A DNA stretch of 10,664 nt, taken from assembly GCA_002453275.1 (NCBI GenBank), contig DKGN01000192.1:1-10664 (forward strand), given 5' to 3'. Positions within the stretch are counted from its first letter, which is position 1. Every line of letters begins with the position of its first letter. The stretch is from Caryophanales bacterium UBA6769 (GTDB lineage: Bacteria; Bacillota; Bacilli; Bacillales; UBA6769). Made by a program: the position numbers and the translations under genes. Positions 1-7,493 of this stretch are shown piece by piece. The notes beneath the pieces are model-generated. The model did not search any database, was not told the origin of the DNA, and saw only the letters and a program-made list of their open reading frames with translations.

Positions 1-1168
1 GAGCATTTTCGGTAAAATCCCCTTCACCCATCGCTTGCCATATACTCGTGTCACTAAACATCTCCATATGAATTCCAGTTCCACCGAAAACAGAAAACCA
101 AAGGGCACCGAACACCGTTGGAACAGCTAATACCCCAATGATAAACTCTCTAATGGTCCTCCCCTTGGAAACTCGTGCAATAAACGTACCGACGAACGGG
201 GACCAAGCAATCCACCAAGCCCAATAAAATATCGTCCAGTCTTGCACCCATTGCCCGCCTGATTCACTAAAAGGCGATAACCGAAAGCTCATTTCCGGCA
301 AATATTCTATGTAGCTTCCAATCGTCGTTGTAAATAAGTTAAGTAAAAAAGTCGTCGGCCCCATGAATAGAAAGAAGAACATGAGTAAAATAGCAAACAC
401 AATATTCGTATTACTAAGCCATTTAATCCCTCTCCCAATTCCTGAAATGACAGACAGCATAAATAAAATTGTCACACCAATAATAATGACTATTTGAGTA
501 CTGAAGCTATTCGGGATGCTGTTATTCAAAAAGGATAAACCACCATTGATTTGAACAGCACCAAGTCCAAGAGATGTAGCCACACCAAAAACAGTTGCGA
601 AAACAGCAATAATATCAATCGTCTTGCCGATTGGCCCTTTTACCCGCTCACCTAATAAAGGTTGAAATGTCGCACTTATCGTTCCAGGTGCGTCTTTTCT
701 AAATTTAAAATAAGCGAGAGTCAGAGCGATGAGAGCATAAATGGCCCATGGGTGTAAGCCCCAATGAAAAAACGAATAGCGAATTGCATGTTTGGCCGCT
801 TCAGCAGTTTCTGCATCGCCATGCGGTGGCACAAAAAAGTGAGATACGGGTTCCGCAATCCCCCAAAAAACAAGCCCTATGCCCATACCAGCACTAAATA
901 ACATCGCAAACCAACTGAACGTACTGTACTCAGGTTCATCGTCATCTTTTCCCAACTTAATATTCCCATATTTTGAGAAAGCGAGAAAAACAACGAACAA
1001 TAAAATAACACTTGCTGAAATTAAATAAAACCAACCAAATCTTTCTTGTAAAAAGGTTTGTGCAGTTGTCGAAGCACTTTCTAAATTGTCTGGGAAAATC
1101 GCTCCCCATAAAATAAAGATAAACGTTATACAAACTGAAATGATTAGCACAGGTGTAAATTTTTTCAT
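1..1168 (-). CDS. BCCT-family betaine/choline/carnitine transporter, 3' end cut off by the window
   Basis: Secondary transporter of the inner membrane that imports a trimethylammonium solute, most likely glycine betaine, driven by Na+ or H+. 389 residues are visible. Family members have about 500-550, so the C-terminal part lies beyond position 1. Seen: first TM segment near residues 5-25; the glycine-rich family motif GMGIGLVFWGIAEP at about 94-107; and the aromatic box WTIFYWAWWIAWSPF at about 311-325, whose tryptophans form the substrate cage in BetP-type carriers. The following FIARVSKGRTIREF is also typical of the family. The ATG at 1168-1166 has an AAAGGA SD seven bases upstream and a good promoter further up. 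The GMGIG form of the motif is the one found in Na+-coupled betaine carriers (OpuD/BetP-like), but exact substrate and ion cannot be read with certainty. A terminator separates it from the upstream gene, so it is probably transcribed alone or with genes outside the window. Confidence 0.95.
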   Translation of the reverse strand, partial: MKKFTPVLIISVCITFIFILWGAIFPDNLESASTTAQTFLQERFGWFYLISASVILLFVVFLAFSKYGNIKLGKDDDEPEYSTFSWFAMLFSAGMGIGLVFWGIAEPVSHFFVPPHGDAETAEAAKHAIRYSFFHWGLHPWAIYALIALTLAYFKFRKDAPGTISATFQPLLGERVKGPIGKTIDIIAVFATVFGVATSLGLGAVQINGGLSFLNNSIPNSFSTQIVIIIGVTILFMLSVISGIGRGIKWLSNTNIVFAILLMFFFLFMGPTTFLLNLFTTTIGSYIEYLPEMSFRLSPFSESGGQWVQDWTIFYWAWWIAWSPFVGTFIARVSKGRTIREFIIGVLAVPTVFGALWFSVFGGTGIHMEMFSDTSIWQAMGEGDFTENA

Positions 1169-1205
1169 TATTTATCCTTTCTTGGCAATATATGTCGCTC
1201 CACGT

Positions 1206-1234
1206 AACATAAATTACTTCTAGTAAATTGTCAA
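1206..1234 (-). promoter_or_regulatory. SigA-type promoter of the BCCT transporter gene
   Basis: On the minus strand a perfect -35 TTGACA (1234-1229) is followed after 17 bases by the -10 TATGTT (1211-1206). Transcription would start near 1199, giving a leader of about 30 nt. The spacer holds the small palindrome TTACT-AGA-AGTAA, which could bind a regulator; that part is speculative. Confidence 0.7.
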
Positions 1235-1317
1235 AAAACCGTTGCACCTTAACTGAATAGTGTCGCTGAATTTGAAGTGTGATTCATGTGCTTCACGGAC
1301 GGTCTTGTTTTTTGCTC

Positions 1318-1343
1318 AAAACGGAGCCTGCTTGCTCCATTTT
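1318..1343 (-). terminator. Possible second hairpin behind the UvrA-like gene
   Basis: Read on the minus strand, AAAATGGAGC pairs with GCTCCGTTTT (10 bp including one G-U) around a six-base loop, AAGCAG. The U-rich segment is inside the stem and only GAGC follows, so it is a poorer terminator than the one just upstream at 1351-1381. It may act as a back-up. It lies about 84 bp upstream of the BCCT -35 box. Confidence 0.4.
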
Positions 1344-1350
1344 CTTCATC

Positions 1351-1381
1351 AAAAAAGAAACCCTTGATACGTAGGATTTCT
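1351..1381 (-). terminator. Rho-independent terminator of the membrane protein/UvrA-like unit
   Basis: On the minus strand AGAAATCC pairs with GGGTTTCT (8 bp, one U-G) around a ten-base loop and runs straight into six T's. It begins about 38 bases after the stop codon of the UvrA-like gene, the expected position and orientation. Confidence 0.85.
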
Positions 1382-1418
1382 CTCTTATTTCCTTCTTATA
1401 GCTAAACGATGAGGATAT

Positions 1419-3674
1419 TCACTTTAACCATTTTGCCGTCAAAGTTTGTGTACGTAGCATTTCAGATGGCGTGCCTGCAAAAATAATCTGTCCACCTTCT
1501 CTTCCTCCACCTGGCCCTAATTCGATTACATAATCGCTTGCCGCTATAAAATCTAAATTATGCTCGATGATGATAACAGAATTCCCTCTGTTTACGAGAT
1601 TTTGAAAAACATCTAAAAGTTTACCATTATCTTTTGCATGCAAGCCTAACGATGGTTCGTCTAATAAATAAATTTGTCCTTCTTTTTGTAAGTGGCTCGC
1701 AAGCTTTAGACGCTGAACTTCTCCACCGCTTAATGAGCTCGTTGTCTGACCTAACGTAAGGTACCCTAACCCAACATCGATGAGTGTGTTCACCCTTTTT
1801 AAGATTTTTGATATGTTAAAGTAATTCGTTGCCTCGTCTATCGTTAAAGTTAAAACCTCTACTATATTTTTCCCAGCATGTTGATAGGCTAGCGCTTCAT
1901 CTGAATATCTCGTTCCATCGCATGCTTCACAACGGATTGTCACTGGATCTGCAAAGGCTACATCAGGAGTTGTCACTCCTTTTCCTTTACAAACAGGGCA
2001 CGCGCCTAAAGAATTAAAGCTGAACAAGCCCGCTGGTTGTCCCGTTTCTTTTGAAAATATTGAGCGAACATCATCCATAATCCCCATATAAGTTGCTAAT
2101 GTTGAACGGGTAGAGATACCTATTCTGTCCTGTCCTACCATGATTGTTTCCGGATATCGTTCGGGAAATGCTTCCAACATTAAAGAACTTTTTCCTGAAC
2201 CCGAAACTCCGCATATAGAAACGAGGACATGCTTAGGTATCGTAACGTTTATATTTTTTAAATTATTGTGATTCGCCCTTTCGATTGTAAAGTAATCCTT
2301 TATTTCCCGTGGGTTTTTGTTAATGTTTGGCTTGTTATTCAAGGTTGTTGCAGCTTTAGAGTGCTTGAGACCGTCTAATTTCCCTTGATAGACGACTTCT
2401 CCTCCATGAACCCCTGCCCCTGGTCCCATTTCGATGATTTCATCGGCTACTTTTATAACAGATAGATCATGCTCGATGACGATGACGGTATTATGGTGAG
2501 CTTTTATATTTTTCAGTATCTGGATTAACAGATCTACTTCTTCTGGATGAAGTCCTGCCGTTGGTTCGTCGAAGATGTATGTCATGTTGTTAAGACTGCT
2601 CCCGAGATGACGAGCAATTTTTACTCTTTGGGCTTCACCACCAGAGAGAGTGCCCATTTTTCTTGATAAACTCAAATACCCTAACCCCATATGAACAAGC
2701 TGTTGAAGATGCGGGATTGCTTGTCGTACAATTGATTGCCCGAGAGGCTCTTTTATCCTCATTAATTCCTCTAGTAATTCTGTCAGTTCCAGTTGATCGT
2801 ACTCTGCGATATTCAACCCATTTATACGACATGTTAACACCTTTGGATTTAGACCTGAGCCTAGACAGGTTGGACATGACGACCGTGTCGATACAGCAAG
2901 GACGTCATTCTGAGATACTTGCTTAAGCTTAGAAACATCTCGATTAATATACAAGCGTGTAAATCGAGGCAATAGTCCATCCCACTCGTGAGGCTGGGGC
3001 CCGTGCTTTGTATGAAACGGCGCATAGACTTTTTCACCTTCAGGGGGACCGTAGATAAAGAGGCGATACTCTTCTTCGGGGTAATCTTTGATCGGTTGAT
3101 CGGGATCAAACAATCCACCCGTGATCATCCATCTCCCTTGCCAACCAGCAGGCGATAAAGGCTTAAATTTCACGGCATGCTCCCGAAGTGACTTATCAAA
3201 ATCGACGAGCTTATCGAGATCGGGTGTAACGACTTCCCCAAATCCACTACATTTTGGACATCTACCAAAGGAACTTTGACTCGAAAAATCAGTCGCAGAA
3301 AGTATCGGTGGCTTTCCAATCCGTGAGAACAAAAGGCGAAGCAACGGATTAATGTCCATATACGTACCAACGGTTGAGCGTGAATGGCCTCCGATTCGGC
3401 GCTGTTCAACTACAACAACTGGGCTTAAATTGCGCATGAGATCAGCGTGAGGCCTTTCGTATCGTGGCATTTGATTTCTAACATAAAGAGGATAATTTAA
3501 CGTCATTTGTCTTCTACTTTCAGTTGCTAATGTATCAAAGACAACAGAGCTTTTTCCCGAACCAGAAAGACCTGTAAAGACAATAATTCTTTCCTTCGCT
3601 AACGTTAAATCTATATTCTTTAAATTATTTTCTTTCAGTCCTTTTAAGATGATTTTATCTTTTACTTCTGACAC
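1419..3674 (-). CDS. Short UvrA-like double ABC ATPase (UvrA2/DrrC type)
   Basis: UvrA-family ATPase with two nucleotide-binding modules and no membrane segments, 751 residues against about 940 for repair UvrA. Module 1: Walker A GLSGSGKSS at 35-43, CxxC at 139-142 and 267-270, signature LSGGEAQR at 343-350, Walker B YIFDEP at 366-371, switch-loop EHD near 401. Module 2: Walker A GVSGSGKSS at 489-497, CxxC pairs at 559-562 and 582-585 spaced like the UvrA DNA-contacting zinc module, signature LSGGEVQR at 648-655, Walker B YLLDEP at 669-674, EH at 704-705. After SRIGKP (about 117-122) the sequence passes almost directly to the first CxxC, so the UvrB-binding domain is missing while the insertion-domain region (about 150-260) remains. 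It therefore probably does not load UvrB. Relatives such as UvrA2 and Streptomyces DrrC are linked to tolerance of DNA-binding drugs. Starts with GTG behind an AAAGGA SD. Begins 48 nt after the membrane protein gene, probably one transcript. Confidence 0.92.
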   Translation of the reverse strand: MSEVKDKIILKGLKENNLKNIDLTLAKERIIVFTGLSGSGKSSVVFDTLATESRRQMTLNYPLYVRNQMPRYERPHADLMRNLSPVVVVEQRRIGGHSRSTVGTYMDINPLLRLLFSRIGKPPILSATDFSSQSSFGRCPKCSGFGEVVTPDLDKLVDFDKSLREHAVKFKPLSPAGWQGRWMITGGLFDPDQPIKDYPEEEYRLFIYGPPEGEKVYAPFHTKHGPQPHEWDGLLPRFTRLYINRDVSKLKQVSQNDVLAVSTRSSCPTCLGSGLNPKVLTCRINGLNIAEYDQLELTELLEELMRIKEPLGQSIVRQAIPHLQQLVHMGLGYLSLSRKMGTLSGGEAQRVKIARHLGSSLNNMTYIFDEPTAGLHPEEVDLLIQILKNIKAHHNTVIVIEHDLSVIKVADEIIEMGPGAGVHGGEVVYQGKLDGLKHSKAATTLNNKPNINKNPREIKDYFTIERANHNNLKNINVTIPKHVLVSICGVSGSGKSSLMLEAFPERYPETIMVGQDRIGISTRSTLATYMGIMDDVRSIFSKETGQPAGLFSFNSLGACPVCKGKGVTTPDVAFADPVTIRCEACDGTRYSDEALAYQHAGKNIVEVLTLTIDEATNYFNISKILKRVNTLIDVGLGYLTLGQTTSSLSGGEVQRLKLASHLQKEGQIYLLDEPSLGLHAKDNGKLLDVFQNLVNRGNSVIIIEHNLDFIAASDYVIELGPGGGREGGQIIFAGTPSEMLRTQTLTAKWLK

Positions 3675-3722
3675 GATATCATCCTTTCTAACTCTCTAAG
3701 AAGCTCATGTCCAATTTAGTTG

Positions 3723-4484
3723 CTATTGCGCTATTAACGCATCAAATGATTCCACTCTCTGTTTTGTCCCAAAAGTACGTTGACTCCATTTATCGTTTGT
3801 AAGGGCATTTTCTTCCTCAATCATTAGTTCAGTAGAATGAGGATCAACTTCCACATTTTCTAGTAGCTTCATTTCAAATGTCTCGTTGCCTTCGTTATAA
3901 AGCGTTAGATAGATATTACTCCGATAAGGCATGTTTCCGTCATTTTTAATATAAAAATAAGTGTCATAGTGACTTGGGCTTCGGTAACGTGGTCGCATCA
4001 GTGGATCATACGCTGATTTAACAAGGGCTATCATGATATTGCCATCTTGCACAACTTTACTACCGTCATTCTTTACAAATAACTCTTCCATCTTATCCAG
4101 TCGCTCAACATACAAATATTTATGTCCAAGCGGAATTAACCAATTCAAAAAAACAACAATAAAAATAAATAAATACGCGTAAAATTTAAAAGATAACCGA
4201 CTATCTTTTTTCTTAAAACGAAAAACAAATTGAAAAAAAGAAACAAATACAAGGCCAAGTAATGGGACAACTAAAAAGAACTTAATATAATCCTTTGATG
4301 GGAAAATATTTAAATTATGAACCTTATAGTAATAAACATGACCTAGAGTCGTTGCGATTAATACAACAACTCCTGTAACTAGATAGTAAGTGCTAATCCG
4401 GTGTTCTTTCTCAAACTTTAGTGTAACAACAAAGTACAAACAAGCCGGGAACACGAGTAAAATAAGCATAAATAAATAAACCAA
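3723..4484 (-). CDS. Membrane protein of unknown function, four TM segments plus C-terminal soluble domain
   Basis: I do not recognise this family. The 253-residue product has four hydrophobic segments at about 2-23, 31-53, 66-88 and 100-119, then a soluble C-terminal half of about 130 residues. A positive patch (RFKKKDSR, about 89-96) between TM3 and TM4 suggests that loop is cytoplasmic; the N terminus and C-terminal domain would then be outside. The tail alternates hydrophobic and polar stretches (YDTYFYIKNDG, NIYLTLYNEGNETFEMKLL), consistent with a beta-sandwich, but this is only an impression. The start is TTG: an AGGGTGA SD lies at the right distance upstream, whereas the next ATG (codon 6) is too far from it. 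A promoter lies just upstream and the UvrA-like gene follows after 48 nt with no terminator seen, so the two are likely cotranscribed. Confidence 0.8.
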   Translation of the reverse strand: MVYLFMLILLVFPACLYFVVTLKFEKEHRISTYYLVTGVVVLIATTLGHVYYYKVHNLNIFPSKDYIKFFLVVPLLGLVFVSFFQFVFRFKKKDSRLSFKFYAYLFIFIVVFLNWLIPLGHKYLYVERLDKMEELFVKNDGSKVVQDGNIMIALVKSAYDPLMRPRYRSPSHYDTYFYIKNDGNMPYRSNIYLTLYNEGNETFEMKLLENVEVDPHSTELMIEEENALTNDKWSQRTFGTKQRVESFDALIAQ

Positions 4485-4513
4485 TAAGCGTCACCCTAAT
4501 TAAACAATTTACA

Positions 4514-4541
4514 ATTCTATTGTCGCCTTTATCAATTTCAA
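4514..4541 (-). promoter_or_regulatory. Likely SigA promoter of the membrane protein/UvrA-like unit
   Basis: On the minus strand TTGAAA (4541-4536) and TAGAAT (4519-4514) are separated by 16 bases. Transcription would start near 4507, about 23 nt before the TTG start codon, leaving room for the AGGGTGA SD. Each hexamer differs from consensus at one position. Confidence 0.55.
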
Positions 4542-4622
4542 AGCCATCTTACCATACTCGATTGCGATCACCTATCTGGTGTAAACAACCCCTTCACAGG
4601 GAATTGCATACAAGGCAAAATT

Positions 4623-4665
4623 AAAAGGCATGAGAGCGGATCTTTACCGGGCTCATGCCTTTTTT
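4623..4665. terminator. Bidirectional terminator behind the betaine-binding protein gene
   Basis: A perfect 12-bp inverted repeat, AAAAGGCATGAG with CTCATGCCTTTT, flanks an 18-base centre that can add a CCGG-type inner pairing. Minus-strand transcripts of the lipoprotein gene meet it 28 bases after the stop codon and leave through TTTTAATTTT. On the plus strand it ends in six T's. It insulates the lipoprotein gene from the membrane protein gene. Confidence 0.85.
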
Positions 4666-4692
4666 ATATGTTGTTTATAAGTGGCTTGTGAA

Positions 4693-5622
4693 TTACTTAA
4701 TACCTTCAGTCCATTCTTCAACAAGCTCTGGATTGTCTTCGATAAATTGTTGGGCCACTTCTCTCGGATCTTGACCTTCGTTATGGACAAGGATCATTAA
4801 TTCCTCGATCATGTCATACGTTTCCGAGTAATTTTCTAATAGCTTGTATGCGGCTGGGGCATCTTCTTCTAACCCTTTCCGAGCTATCGTATAGATTTGA
4901 TCTCCTTCACCACCATAAACCTCTTTAGGGTCTTCTAGCATTTTCAAATCTTCAACTCCAAAAATCCAATGAGGTTGCCATAAAGGTACAACGATAGGCT
5001 CTTCATTTTCTATCGCTTTTTGAAGTTCAGCTAACATCGCTGCCTCAGAACTTTGCACAAGTTCCCAATTATCTAAGCCATACTCCTTCATTGCTTCTTC
5101 TGTCGTTTGCATAAGTCCTGCACCTGGATCAATACCAATAATTTTCCAATCAACACTTTCGCCCAGCTCAGTATTATCTTTCAAGTCTTCAATAGAATTT
5201 ATATCTTCCATATATGTCGGCACTGTAAGACGATTTGGAGATTTATCAAGAGCTTGGCTCGCTTGCACTAGGTTCTCTTCATATTCTTCCCAGTAATTTG
5301 CATGGACTATCGGTAGTGAACCGCCCGTGAAAAAGTCAGCTGTCCCGTCAGCTACACTTGCAAACATCGCACTCGCTTCTACTTGAGAAACTTCTAAATT
5401 ATATCCAATGTCTTCAAGTAAAAGAGCTAATATTTGAGTTGAGATGACCTCTCTCGCCCAAGGAACATATGGAACTTTTAAATCTGTTTGACCAAGTTCT
5501 AAGCTACCTTCACTATTCCCCGAGGGTTTAGGTTCCTCTCCTGCTCCATCGCCACATGCAACTAAAATTAGGGCGAATGACAACAAAATAGTGAAACCCA
5601 TGACACGACTCAATTTAAACAT
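4693..5622 (-). CDS. Glycine betaine/proline ABC transporter substrate-binding lipoprotein (OpuAC/ProX family)
   Basis: Extracellular lipid-anchored protein that captures quaternary-ammonium compatible solutes for an ABC importer. 309 residues, the normal length. A signal peptide with lipobox LVAC places the lipid-modified cysteine at 23, followed by a flexible Gly/Glu/Pro/Ser stretch to about 45. The mature part shows family segments such as the VPYVPWAREV strand-helix entry (about 50-59), ADFFTGGSLPIVHANYW (about 95-111) and VVPLWQPHWIFG (about 211-222). Trp55, Trp111, Trp215 and Trp219 are candidates for the aromatic cage. The mature protein is very acidic: by hand count about 61 Asp/Glu against 16 Lys/Arg. 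The ATG at 5622 follows AGGAGG by about 12 bases, rather far. It is an orphan: no ATPase or permease gene lies nearby, and it has its own promoter and terminator, so it must serve a transporter encoded elsewhere. The exact ligand is not provable from sequence. Confidence 0.93.
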   Translation of the reverse strand: MFKLSRVMGFTILLSFALILVACGDGAGEEPKPSGNSEGSLELGQTDLKVPYVPWAREVISTQILALLLEDIGYNLEVSQVEASAMFASVADGTADFFTGGSLPIVHANYWEEYEENLVQASQALDKSPNRLTVPTYMEDINSIEDLKDNTELGESVDWKIIGIDPGAGLMQTTEEAMKEYGLDNWELVQSSEAAMLAELQKAIENEEPIVVPLWQPHWIFGVEDLKMLEDPKEVYGGEGDQIYTIARKGLEEDAPAAYKLLENYSETYDMIEELMILVHNEGQDPREVAQQFIEDNPELVEEWTEGIK

Positions 5623-5705
5623 AAAAATTATCTTCCTCCTGTAGTTTTCTTAATCTTACTCTCAGTTATTAAGATAAAAAAGGTAATCAGAATTCTTAAC
5701 TTTTA

Positions 5706-5719
5706 TAGTTAGTAAACTA
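5706..5719 (-). promoter_or_regulatory. Palindrome at the start of transcription of the lipoprotein gene, candidate operator
   Basis: TAGTT-AGTA-AACTA is a perfect five-base inverted repeat with a four-base centre. It touches the -10 box and covers the predicted start of transcription, where a repressor would block RNA polymerase. It is short, so chance is possible. A direct repeat TTAACTTT flanks it at 5697-5704 and 5731-5738. Confidence 0.35.
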
Positions 5720-5746
5720 GTATAAGGTACTTAACTTTAATGTCAA
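5719..5746 (-). promoter_or_regulatory. Strong SigA promoter of the betaine-binding protein gene
   Basis: On the minus strand a perfect -35 TTGACA (5746-5741), a 16-base spacer and a near-perfect -10 TATACT (5724-5719). The leader would be about 90 nt. No terminator is visible between the stress protein gene and this point, so read-through from upstream is also possible. Confidence 0.8.
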
Positions 5747-5807
5747 ATAAGATTTCGTCTTTGTTTGTTTAGGCAGCATGAAGTTAGTAATAGCCACTCT
5801 GTAAAAA

Positions 5808-6245
5808 TCAATGCACAATCAATACAGGACAAGTGGAAAGTTGTGAAACTTTGTGGCTAACACTACCAAGCATAACGCCCTTCATTCCACTCAACCCCCG
5901 ACTTCCAATAATAATTAAATCGTGTTCATGTGCTTGCGTATACTCTAAAATTTGCTGAGCAGGATCACCTTTTAGATTGACAGTATCAATAGAGACTTCT
6001 TCGCTAGACAGTAGGTTGGATTTAGCTTTTTCTAACGTTTCTACACTTGCTTGCTCTACCTTTTTTAAAGCAACTTCTAAGAAGTCTTTTGGAACGTACA
6101 TTAAGCAGCCCGCGACATTGTCCTTGCTCACATTCACCAACGTAATATGAGCGTCCACACTTTTTTTAACGATGCTTAACGTCGCTTCGATTACTTTTTG
6201 ACTCATCTCATCTTCATCAATCGCAACAAGAACTTTATTGAACAT
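5808..6245 (-). CDS. Universal stress protein, single UspA domain, ATP-binding type
   Basis: Small cytoplasmic nucleotide-binding protein of the UspA fold, 145 residues from the chosen start, normal for a one-domain Usp. The first strand KVLVAID carries the conserved Asp at 10. The ATP-binding signature G-x2-G-x9-G-S/T is complete: GSRG at 114-117 and GS at 127-128, then the closing strand CPVLIVH. It should therefore belong to the ATP-binding (MJ0577-like) rather than the non-binding class. The frame extends to an ATG at 6254, but that ATG overlaps the AAAGGA SD (6254-6259). The ATG at 6245 sits eight bases behind the SD and is the better start. It follows the MFS gene by only 21 nt, so the two form an operon. 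Such proteins often support stress survival or modulate a neighbouring transporter, but its specific role here is unknown. Confidence 0.93.
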   Translation of the reverse strand: MFNKVLVAIDEDEMSQKVIEATLSIVKKSVDAHITLVNVSKDNVAGCLMYVPKDFLEVALKKVEQASVETLEKAKSNLLSSEEVSIDTVNLKGDPAQQILEYTQAHEHDLIIIGSRGLSGMKGVMLGSVSHKVSQLSTCPVLIVH

Positions 6246-6266
6246 GATGATCATCCTTTCATTCTA

Positions 6267-7493
6267 CTACTTGCTCGACTCTACATACCGATCTGTAGCT
6301 GCCCCGAAACCGAAGATTAAGATTAAAGTAGCAGCCCCAACTAAAGCAAGAAGTGGAATCGTCCAGCTATTCGTAACATCATACAAATATCCGAAGAGTG
6401 TTGGGCCAATTGCTGCAAGCAGATAACCGATCGATTGCGCCATACCAGACAGCTCGGCAGCCTGTTGGGCCGTTTCAGTACGCAAGCCGAAGAACATCAT
6501 AGATAAACTAAAAGCAAAGCCAATCCCTATACCAATGACAATGATCCATAACACGAGGAGTTGGGAGCTTCCATAAAGCAATCCGAGAAACCCAATGAAA
6601 TACAACATCGTCGTAATGATAACTAACAGACGTTGATTCGCCATCCGCCCTGCAATGATTGGCACAAGAAATGTTACAGGTAGTAATGCTAATTGCATAA
6701 TCGAAAGCAACCAACCCGATTCATCGACACTGACTCCTTGATGCTTTAAAATTTCCGGGAGCCATGCGATCAATACATAGAACACCATTGACTGCAGCCC
6801 CATAAACAATGTCACTTGCCACGCCAGCTTAGAACGCCAGAGATTTACGTGATTCCTCTCGCTAGTCGCTTCTTGATGTATATTCTCTCGCTCTCGCTTG
6901 CGGGCTCTCATTTGTGGCAACCAAAATAAAATAGATATAAAACTAAGCACACCCCAAATACCAAAAGCTCCTCGCCATCCAAAGCCTAATCCAATCGCTA
7001 TAGGAATACTAACCCCAGAGGCGATGGCGCCTAATAAATTCATTGAAATTGAATAGACACCCGTCATTAGTCCAATTCGGGTAGGGAACTTCTCTTTAAT
7101 TAGACTAGGCAATAACACATTCGCAACGGCAATGGCCAGTCCAAGCATAGCCGTACCGATATATAATGTGCCGCTTCCGAATAAAGAGCGCAAAGCAATC
7201 CCAAGCGTAAGAAATATAAGCGAAAGAAATATAACGACTTCTATACCGTATCTTCGTGCTAACTTCGGTACAATCGGAGAAAAAAATGCAAAAGCTAGCA
7301 AAGGTAAAGTCGTAATCATGCCTGCCATTGTATTCGATATATGCAGATCATCTCGGAGGAGACCAACTAAAGGACCGACAGAAGTTAACGAAGACCGCAT
7401 ATTAATAGCGACAAAAATAATGCCGACAACAAGGACCCAAACTGCTGATTTTCGCACAGTTGGATTTGATTTTATATGTTCCTGATGACTCAT
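6267..7493 (-). CDS. MFS transporter of the CynX/NimT family
   Basis: Twelve-TM major facilitator of the inner membrane, 408 residues, in the family of E. coli CynX (cyanate transport) and NimT/YeaN (2-nitroimidazole export). Seen: INMRSSLTSVGPL in TM1 (about 30-42), the short TM2-3 loop motif LARRYG (about 78-83), ANVLLPSLIKEKFP (about 124-137), a charged central loop (about 196-222), and the C-terminal half motif with FFGLRTETAQQAAELSGMAQ (about 334-353). The longest frame begins at GTG 7502, but that codon is part of the GGAGTG SD; the ATG at 7493 has this SD six bases upstream and is preferred. It is first in a two-gene unit with the stress protein. Its leader holds an intrinsic terminator and elements that could hide the SD, so expression is likely conditional. 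No cyanase or other substrate-giving gene is nearby; substrate and direction of transport are unknown. Confidence 0.92.
   Translation of the reverse strand: MSHQEHIKSNPTVRKSAVWVLVVGIIFVAINMRSSLTSVGPLVGLLRDDLHISNTMAGMITTLPLLAFAFFSPIVPKLARRYGIEVVIFLSLIFLTLGIALRSLFGSGTLYIGTAMLGLAIAVANVLLPSLIKEKFPTRIGLMTGVYSISMNLLGAIASGVSIPIAIGLGFGWRGAFGIWGVLSFISILFWLPQMRARKRERENIHQEATSERNHVNLWRSKLAWQVTLFMGLQSMVFYVLIAWLPEILKHQGVSVDESGWLLSIMQLALLPVTFLVPIIAGRMANQRLLVIITTMLYFIGFLGLLYGSSQLLVLWIIVIGIGIGFAFSLSMMFFGLRTETAQQAAELSGMAQSIGYLLAAIGPTLFGYLYDVTNSWTIPLLALVGAATLILIFGFGAATDRYVESSK

Noticed and set aside
957..1247. Open frame of 96 codons on the minus strand overlapping the BCCT start
   Set aside because: It lies in another frame of the BCCT gene and its promoter region and has no family features. 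The BCCT frame carries clear signature motifs.
4590..4612. Small hairpin CCCT-GTGA-AGGG between terminator and promoter
   Set aside because: Short stem without a T run and upstream of the predicted start of transcription; chance is the simplest explanation.
6246..6254. Stress protein start at ATG 6254
   Set aside because: This ATG overlaps the SD itself; ATG 6245 is correctly spaced.
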